Source: Siphonodentalium dalli (lineage: Eukaryota > Mollusca > Scaphopoda > Gadilida > Siphonodentaliidae). From it: 64,000 nt of DNA. A program made the position numbers and the translations under genes. Below are positions 56,817-64,000 of the stretch, piece by piece (within the stretch, counting starts at the first letter, position 1; each line of letters opens with the position of its first letter). The notes beneath the pieces are model-generated. The model was not told where the DNA came from. It saw only the letters and a list, made by a program, of their open reading frames with translations, and did no database searches. Location of the stretch: assembly GCA_032622095.1 (NCBI GenBank), contig CP136067.1:181262556-181326555 (forward strand), read 5' to 3'.

Positions 56817-57808
56817 GTAAGAAACTATTTGTTAATGCTCATGTAATATGATAATATGCAAGGCATATGTAACTAGTCCGTGTGATCTTATTAGAAAGAG
56901 CCTTGTGAAGGCTTGTGTAAATGGTCATGAAGCTATATTCCTATTTAGTTTTAACAACGCGAATACTTGGTTAGTCTTGGTTTTGGATGCGAGTAGCATT
57001 TGATATAATATAATAAAGTATATAAGCCTTAAATTGAATGCCATATGTCGCTGATTTTAGCTTATAATAAAGCATGCTCCTTCAGACCTAAGTCCTGCCC
57101 GATACAGGCACATCGATGGGTAGAAACTAGAGTAGAAAGGAGGGTTCATACGGACATGGTACTGGGAGACTCTATATTATAAATGAATGTCCCTTGTTAT
57201 AATAATTGAATTATGTCTGCACATATGTGTCTAGTCTAGTGAGACGAAATCGGGGTTGCGGAGACGACATGACAAGTGCATTCTTGTCTGGATTCAAAAA
57301 GCTAAATTATGTAAATACGCCAAGAACCATGTCGCGATGTCTTAACTGGTTTTCATTAAGCTAATCAACAAAATTGATCTAAAATGAAACTATTTAGTTA
57401 TAATAATTGTTCATAAATATATAAATACTTCTGTTGGTCATTATCACATAGGATTTCTTTGGAAGTTGTGAAGTAGCTAATTTTCTTTTCATCTCGCTTG
57501 CCCATTGCTGATTCAGCGCCTTTTTCTCGAAGTGTACGCGGTAAACAATTTCAATGACATGATATATTGTAAATTATGTGTGACGTCACATGTATATATG
57601 CCCATTACATATACACGATCTCTATACCGATCCCATGTCAGCCACTGTCCACGGGGCCAGCATTTTCTGGTCTAGTTTACTCTTATGAATATAACAAAAG
57701 TGACAGCTTGACAGTATTGTTTTCATTATATTCGTTCATTTAACTGAAAAAAGCAACCTGCGGCATGTAATGTGCTTCAAATAATAAATTTTGGGCGTCC
57801 TTTTTCAG
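56817..57808. other. Intron 17B
   Basis: Collinear with intron 17A but without the 435-bp retroposon; about 97% alike by eye. Confidence 0.5.
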
Positions 57809-57893
57809 GACTATGGGGCAGGATCTACACGTGGTCCAGTGAGCAGTCCTGTTATAAAGGACTCGACTCCTTGTCCTGATATAGCATCCTTTA
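57809..57893 (+). CDS. Linker exon 18B (duplicate)
   Basis: Duplicate of exon 18A with intact splice sites and one replacement (Val to Ile, GTA to ATA). The open frame is preserved and the phases match 17B and 19B. Confidence 0.6.
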
Positions 57894-58123
57894 GTAAGTA
57901 TATTAAAATAGATTCAGGACATTTCATCCACCTTAACGTTTGTTATAATGAAAACGGTAATAAATGGAGTAAAATCTTCAATTTGATGATGTATGTTGCA
58001 CTTATTATCTCAACTTTCCTACAAATGAACTACTGTCTTCTGCATTATCGAAACACCCCTCCAATCAACAGTTGAACATTCCAATGTATACATTTTAACT
58101 GAATGTGTGAATCGTTTCACTAA

Positions 58124-58550
58124 GACTCACAAGATCTCATCTAATCCAAAATAGACATGCTGAACGGGCTAATGTAGTAATAATGAGTGGCGTTCTGAAC
58201 TCAAATGACCCACATTTCCTACGCAAGTTATGTTCTTTTATCAAAACTATATTTAGCGAAGTAGAAAAGACTCGCAACACATAACGTGGTTGAAGTTGTT
58301 GTTGTTGTTGTTATCGCACAAGCAATGAATCTACCGTATACACATGATACACAACATATAAATGTAATATAACCCGCTATCTCGACAGCAACACACTTAT
58401 TATATAAATTGCACATGTAATTGTATGTAAGGTTTTGAGACCATATAAAACCGGATGTAAATTTTGTTTATATGCTTCATCTTCTTTGTATATACTTCTG
58501 TCTCAATATCCTATCATATAACCTGGATCAGAGAATAAAGCATTATTATA
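58124..58550. other. Extra segment of about 430 bp in intron 18B
   Basis: Absent from A at the junction TTTCACTA/AAATAAAAT. It has a GTTGTTGTTGTTGTT tract at 58297-58312 and ends near ATTATTATAAAATAAAATT. It is an insertion in B or a deletion in A; no clear target duplication. Confidence 0.5.
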
Positions 58551-58585
58551 AAATAAAATTGTTAATTCTGACTTCATATTTTCAG

Positions 58586-58899
58586 CCGCTGAAAGTGCTA
58601 CTTATCTCGGATGTTTCAACAAAGGTAGCAGGTATCCAGAATATTATGAGTTTAATGAGGCACCACTTCTTCTCTGGTACACGATGACGAGAGAAATCTG
58701 CGCTGAGCATTGCTTCCAGCGAGGGTTTGCTTACGCTGGCCTCAAAAATAAGAGAGTGTGTGCGTGCAACGTCGACTATCCTCAATTCGGTGTAAATACA
58801 AACGATTGCAAAGACGTTTGCGGGGGAAACGCAGCGCAAACATGTGGCGGAGGCTGGGGCGTCGACGTCTTATCGACGGGACTTATAGGTTTTAACTAG
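58586..58899 (+). CDS. Terminal exon 19B: second WSC domain and stop
   Basis: Same length (314 bases), acceptor and stop as exon 19A, with all eight WSC cysteines kept. I count 10 substitutions against A: seven silent, three replacing (Phe to Tyr in GFAYAG, Ile to Val in CNVDY, Arg to Gly in CGGN). The first roughly 117 bases are identical. The preceding intron is 692 bases instead of 264 because of an extra segment. It is either an alternative last exon of the same gene or the remains of a partial gene copy; intactness favours use. Confidence 0.62.
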
Positions 58900-58959
58900 C
58901 TACACTTTGAAGAATACAGACTATAATATCAAAAGATTGTCTTAAAGGGGTACTGTACA

Positions 58960-59347
58960 TTAACCCTTTACCCAACAAAACGGCCAAAACCGGCCAAAAC
59001 AGCCTAAAATATATTCGGTCTGTCTCAATAGAACCATACAAATATGGATATCATTGGAACCGGCTCCTTGACCACATTGTGATAGTTACAGTTATGCCCT
59101 GTGCCAATGCATTCTCTTATATATGCGAGTCGACCATATGTCGCCTCGCATATATAAGAGAATGCATTGGCCTAAAAAAATCTGTTTTTAACACTTTTTA
59201 CCATTTTTCTTACATTCTTTAACAATTTTATAATTTTTAATGTGTTAAGCCAATGCATTCTCTTATATATGCGAGGCGACCTATGGTCGACTCGCATATA
59301 TAAGAGAATGCATTGGCACAGGGCCCTTCTGTTGGGTAAAGGGTTAA
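58960..59347. mobile_element. TTAA element, family 'CCCTTTACCCAACA' (copy 5, B only)
   Basis: Inserted 61 bases after the stop of exon 19B. Two complete hairpin modules. Copy A has no element here and keeps the AATAAA that B lacks. Confidence 0.87.
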
Positions 59348-59486
59348 TAATTCCTGGCAATAACAATTAACGCTCTACTATCGATAATAGATAGAAAAAT
59401 AAGTAAGTTGAGTCGAAGATGTATTCTGTAAACGTTCATGTTGATAGGTTCTCTTAAAATCAAAGTTAACAATTTGATATAAATTT

Positions 59487-60744
59487 CGGTTACGTAGCGT
59501 TTTTCCGAAGACCCATAACTCCGAAGGTCCGATTCTCCGAAGGTCAGATTCTCTGACGCCCCGATTCTCCGAAAGCCCATAACTCCGAAGTCCCGATTCT
59601 CCGAAATCCCATAACTCCGAAGACCCATAACTCCGAAAGCCCATAACTCCGAAGGCCTATAACTCCGAACGCCCATAACTCCGAAGGTCTATAACGCCGA
59701 AGGGCCGATTCTCCGAAGTTCCGATTCTCCGAAGATCATGTTTTATCGCTTATTAAATAGTGTTCAGTCCAGTGGCGGGGTCAATGGGGCCCTATAGGGA
59801 AGACCGCCCCCCAAAAAACATGTCAAATGTCATGTAAACGTCAGGAAATCCCTCCTAGGCATTCAAATATTCACAGTGTTCCTGCCCAGGGGAGCCCCCG
59901 GACCAACGATTGGGGGCGACCCCTCCCATGTATGCGCTCCCCAAATCAGGCCTTCGTGATATGCTTTCGGCATATCATATGCATGATATATCCCCCACAT
60001 ATCCCCCACATATGCTAATTAATGTGCACCCCTAAATGGGAACCCTGGCTCCGCCACTGGTGTGCACCGATTATATTATAACGAAACGCTGCAAGAATGT
60101 CAGAGTAGCCTAACATGCACAGGGGCGACAAGTTCTTCCCCGTTCACCCCTGTACATTTTACTCTGGCATCTCATGGGCCAACGTAACGTTATAGTATCT
60201 GGTGTAAGGTCAGTGGCGGGCCAGGATTCCCATTTAGGTGGGGGCAGTAGGACAAGTTTGAATATTTTGATGCCCCATGAACGATTTCCGGGCGTTTACA
60301 TGACATTGGACATGTTTTGGTAGGGGCCCATATTGTCTGAAATAGCAAGTAGAGGTTTAATGGGGGCAGTGGGATTTTTGGGACCCCTTGGCTTCGCCAC
60401 TGGACTGTACACTATTTAGTAAACGATAATACCCCGATAAAACAAAATCTTCGGAGAATCGGACCTTCGGAGAATCGGACCTTCGGAGTTATGGGCCGTC
60501 GGAGAATCGGCCCTTCGGAGTTATAGGTCTTCGGAGTTATAGGTCTTCGGAGAATCGGCCCTTCGGAGTTATGGGCTTTCGGAGAAATCGGATCTTCGCA
60601 GTTATGGGCCGTCGGAGAATCGGGTCTTCGGAGTTGTGGGCCGTCGGAGAATCGGGTCTTCGGAGTTGTGGGCCGTCGGAGAATCGGGTCTTCGGAGTTG
60701 TTGGCCTTCGTAGTAATAGGTCTTCGGAAAACCGGTCTGACACC
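59487..60744. mobile_element. 1.26-kb foldback element with 8-bp target duplication (B only)
   Basis: ATAAATTT at 59479-59486 and 60745-60752 flanks it, and copy A has an unfilled site. The arms are arrays of about 16-base units (CCGAAGGCCCATAACTCCGA and CCGATTCTCCGAAG types) at 59503-59740, and their inverse (TTCGGAGAATCGGACCTTCG) at 60448-60730. The centre has further inverted blocks (GTCCAGTGGCG / CGCCACTGGAC). Open frames over the arms are by-products. Confidence 0.85.
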
Positions 60745-61164
60745 ATAAATTTCATTTATCGGCTGGAGCCATAAACTAAATTACGAATTTCCGTGTACAA
60801 GACGTAATCAAATTAATTGCCGGATATAGTGGATTGAGCTACGTATGGCACACACGATTGTGTAACAAATATGTTGATGCAGGGCGTAAACTCAAGCCAC
60901 TCACTGACTAGTGACTATACAATAACGCAAATGAGTACATGGGACTATAGTATGCATATAATGTGACATTTATTTGATACAATTTGCTTGAAAACTGTAC
61001 AAAAATTACTCGACAACGACAACTTGTATGTTCGCATTCCGGCTAATCTGCCATCCGTAACATTACTTCGTACTCAACAAACTTTCAAATAATGGAAATC
61101 TGGTTACCATATTCTATGACTCAAGAGACTGTAGAAACCAACAACAACATTTGAGTATAGTATG

Positions 61165-61567
61165 CCTTTAACCCTTTACCCAACAAAACGGCCAAAACCG
61201 GCCAAATAAAGCTTCAACAGCCTAAAATATCTTCGGTCTGTCTCAATAGAACCATACAAATATGGATATCATTGGAACCGGGTCCTTGACCACATTGTGA
61301 TAGTTACAGTTATGCCCTGTGCCAATGCATTCTATTATATATGCGAGTCGATCATAGGTCGCCTCGCATATATAAGAGAATGCATTGGCCTAAAAAAAAT
61401 CTTTTTTTAACACTTTTTACCATTTTTTCTTACATTCTTTAACAATTTTAGAATTTTTAATGTGTTAAGCCAATGCATTCTCTTATATATGCGAGGCGAC
61501 CTATGGTCGACTCGCATATATAAGAGAATGCATTGGCACAGGACCCTTCTGTTGGGTAAAGGGTTAA
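61165..61567. mobile_element. TTAA element, family 'CCCTTTACCCAACA' (copy 6, B only)
   Basis: Inserted exactly at the left TTAA of the 'CCCTTTCTATAC' element. Two complete hairpin modules, the first with a TCTATTATATATGC change. Confidence 0.87.
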
Positions 61568-61812
61568 TACTTTCGATCCTAAATACTCAAGTATATTGAC
61601 GAGTACATGTTCAGATAATACGTTCAACTATCGACTATAGGTCATACATTATTTGCCACTTATGAATATAAATCATTCTGATCTTGTATTTGTTTTGTTA
61701 TGTCTCTCGTCTCCTTTTATTGTCTGAACACACCTCCAAATGAGTAATAGACCGTTCATGTGTGAACTGTTATAACTGAATGGGAGAATCCATTTAGTAT
61801 AGAAAGAGTTAA
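61564..61812. mobile_element. TTAA element, family 'CCCTTTCTATAC' (copy B)
   Basis: The right end GGGAGAATCCATTTAGTATA..GAGTTAA is intact. The left end is altered (TACTTTCGATCCTAAATACT) next to the inserted element. Confidence 0.65.
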
Positions 61813-61969
61813 ACGTTTGTATTATTCATTATAAACATGAGATTTAAATCTGAAATGAGATTATGAGAATGAAAGGCTCAATTGAGATTTGTGTAGGTCA
61901 CGTGATCTGTTGTCGCGACCCCCATATGTCAGGTCAGGCACATCTTGAATTCAAATATTATAGTTATAT

Positions 61970-62426
61970 TTAAAGGTACTCAATCCGATCAGAGGGTCCC
62001 CATATCATCAAGATACAACACCAACAACATTTCTTCAAAATGCGCTTTTGTTATCAGAATTGATTAATTGCAACAAAATAATGCTAACCGCAGTAATACT
62101 GTGGTATCAAATTTCCCAAACCTTGTTATTTATCAACATTTTGTTCAATGAAATATGGCCGTAGTATCACTTGAGTATTCACGGAATTTGGCCGTATTAC
62201 CACTTGTTTTAGAGTTATCCATCTTCGTCCGCAATTTTGACCGAGACCATCTGTATGATGGTGTGTTTCTGGGCCACAAACAATTGAAATAAAAAACTTC
62301 AAAAATCGATATCTGATCACTCTGAGCTTTGATAGGTGGGTTCCTCGGCTCGTATCAAATATTTTTTACCCCCGAAGCCAAAGAAATAGTAATTTAGGAG
62401 CGTTAAATCGGATTTAGTACCTTTAA
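61970..62426. mobile_element. TTAA element, family 'GTACTCAATC' (complete, B)
   Basis: TTAAAGGTACTCAATCCGAT to ATCGGATTTAGTACCTTTAA. It is the inverse of 1031-1482 in content. The duplicated region ends within it at about 62250. Confidence 0.8.
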
Positions 62427-62579
62427 CTAATATAGTTAATATAAGTAACATTTTCTCTGTTTTATGGAAACTTTGTGATCGCGCATCCCAACGCACAAAC
62501 AAATTGCATTCTTTTAACCCTTTGTGCCAAGTTTCACGGAAAATTATCATAGAACGACTGAGAACAACTCCGGACAAAT

Positions 62580-62700
62580 TTGTGTCCACGGACGGACGAC
62601 ACGACGGACAGACGGCACGACGGACAGACGGACGGACAAGCTGATTCCAGTATACCCCCACCCACAACTCGTTGTGGTTGTGGGCGGTGGGGGTATACAA
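62580..62700. repeat. GGACGGAC tract with GGGGGTATAC palindrome
   Basis: CGGACAGACGGACGGACAAG, then AGTATACCCCCACCCACAAC / GTTGTGGGCGGTGGGGGTAT: a 'TATACCCCC' type repeat in opposite orientation to 32043. Confidence 0.6.
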
Positions 62701-63107
62701 ATATTTAATTTATATCGATATTTTCTTATATAATGTGATAATCAATTTGGGACATTTTTTTCGTTATAATTTTTAGATGATCACAAAGCATTCACGCTAT
62801 CTCCGATAAAGTAATCCTGATTGCTATGCTCCGCAGGCCATACATGTCCCAATTTGATTGTGTGTATTATACCAGAAAATTCTTCAATTCATATTTAGTA
62901 TTTTAAGCCCAGGAAACTTGTTATAGGAAGAGATATACCTAATATTGTTCAATAATGTGTTCAACTATGGCAAAAATGGGTGGACCGAACCCAAATTCGA
63001 ACGTGACCTGCATTTTCATGTGGGTAATCCAAATACTTAATTTGAAAACAATCGGATAACTAAAACTAAGTTATCATCCAGAAACCATCTGGGATGGGCG
63101 GCTATAC
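62701..63107. other. Spacer, nothing recognised
   Basis: AT-rich and without supported features. Confidence 0.4.
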
Positions 63108-63276
63108 GCACCACAGGGTACTTGTGAGGTGCGATCTTTTGTTTGCATGACTTGTGGGGTGCACCCCACAAGTAACGTACGGAAAATCCAATTTTAAAGA
63201 GCGTCCGTCTGTCCGTTGTGCACCACAGGGTACTTGTGAGGTGCGATCTTTTGTTTGCATGACTTGTGGGGTGCAC
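63108..63276. repeat. 57-bp direct repeat of GCACCACAGGGTACTTGTGA
   Basis: Identical units at 63108-63164 and 63220-63276 (GCACCACAGGGTACTTGTGA .. GCATGACTTGTGGGGTGCA); the unit itself has complementary ends. Confidence 0.8.
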
Positions 63277-63299
63277 AACCGGTCAATAGTTGTGTCATA

Positions 63300-63448
63300 A
63301 ACTGTTTTACAAACATCTCCGTTATTTCGTTAATATTACGTTTTTCTAAAAAAAAAAAATTCTCTAAATACGTATTTCAGACGTATTACATAATCTGAGA
63401 AATGTTATATTAACGAAATAACGGAGATGTTTGTGGAATAAAACAGTT
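63300..63448. repeat. 149-bp hairpin
   Basis: AACTGTTTTACAAACATCTC plus CGTTATTTCGTTAATAT pairs with ATATTAACGAAATAACGGAG plus ATGTTTGTGGAATAAAACAGTT. An inner pair AATACGTATTTCAGACGTATT forms the apex. Confidence 0.75.
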
Positions 63449-63639
63449 AGGAAAAAATATATATTAATTTCATCGCACCCCACAAGTACGCTCTGGTGAG
63501 AGCTGACGCACGGCTGGACGGACGGACTGACACTGCTGTTTTCTATAGTCTCCTCGACAACAAATGTCGGGGGACAATTAGCGAGAAACACTATATACTA
63601 AGGAATCATCCAGAAATGTTATCTCAGCCAAGAATGATT

Positions 63640-63810
63640 AGGAAGGTCAACTAACAGTTGGAAAATGGTTGTGATCATGGCAAGTATTTTTGAGAACATA
63701 TGAAGCCGGTATATCATATGAAGCCGGTATATCAATATTTCGTGTATGCGTCAACCTATCCTGTACCTCCTTCCAAATTACGTAGACAGAATATGGAAGC
63801 TCGAATGAGC
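63640..63810. repeat. Dispersed repeat related to 36780-36970
   Basis: Shares GAAGCCGGTATATCAATA, CCAAATTACGTAGA and TTGGCAAGT-like blocks with the interior of the 36529-37622 element; GAAGCCGGTATATCA is doubled here. Confidence 0.6.
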
Positions 63811-64000
63811 CATGTCCGTTTAAAGATCATAAGGGATAACGTCAGATGGAGATGTGGACTAAATTGAGGAACTGCACAAAGAACAGTGCGGCTATTGAAG
63901 CACATGCACATATAAGAAAATTGCCAGTTTAGGCATATGTATATTTTAGTTGTAAATGTAACACGAGAATCAGACCAAACATGTTTACCTAAGTGCCAAT

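Larger units (their letters stand above)
53625..62250. repeat. Segmental duplication, copy B
   Basis: Direct-orientation copy of 40224-48036, separated from it by about 5.6 kb. Segments present only in B are about 58124-58550, the TTAA elements 58960-59347 and 61165-61567, and the foldback element 59487-60744. B keeps the complete TTAA element at 61970-62426 that A truncates, so the 3' breakpoint lies inside that element. Confidence 0.9.

Noticed and set aside
59344-60774. Arg/Ser-rich frames as coding genes
   Set aside because: They are read-through of the CCGAAG/CTTCGG arrays of a foldback element on both strands.

Overview
The window is eukaryotic nuclear DNA from an invertebrate animal. 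It is AT-rich, with small GT/AG-bounded coding exons separated by 0.2-12 kb introns packed with mobile elements. A marine mollusc is the best guess, from the mix of LINEs, Penelope-like and Ty3/gypsy pieces, tRNA-derived SINEs, many TTAA-flanked miniature elements and GGAC-rich 'TATACCCCC' repeats. That guess is inference; no species can be named. No prokaryotic operon, CRISPR array or complete virus is present.

One host gene occupies 2440-46777 on the + strand. Nineteen exons join in frame with no leftover bases, giving 873 residues plus a stop. The protein matches the second half of the CEMIP/CEMIP2 (TMEM2, KIAA1199) family, the extracellular hyaluronan-binding/depolymerising proteins; the N-terminal half lies upstream of the window. 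Unlike vertebrate CEMIP, the protein continues into a short linker and an eight-cysteine WSC domain, where it stops. The last three exons (linker, linker, WSC) lie in a segmental duplication: copy A about 40224-48036 and copy B about 53625-62250. B holds a second intact set of the three terminal exons (56766-58899). The final exons differ at 10 bases, of which 7 are silent, so alternative C-terminal ends, or a second partial gene, are plausible.

The introns record several layers of transposition. Between 6.3 and 9.35 kb a Penelope-like tail is split by an ORF1-only LINE flanked by an 11-bp target duplication. Between 18.87 and 27.9 kb an I-group LINE with reverse transcriptase and RNase H is split by a 5.3-kb inverted-repeat element (20086-25384) and by an antisense LINE 3' end (26413-27125). 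At least seven families of TTAA-flanked inverted-repeat elements are present. The same 69-nt near-perfect hairpin sits inside three differently ended families. Because A and B are paralogous, insertions unique to one copy can be compared with an unfilled site in the other: a 435-bp retroposon in A, and a 1.26-kb foldback element and two TTAA elements in B.

The best candidates for something undescribed are the CEMIP-WSC fusion with its duplicated terminal cassette, the hairpin module shared between element families, and the uncharacterised 5.3-kb element.
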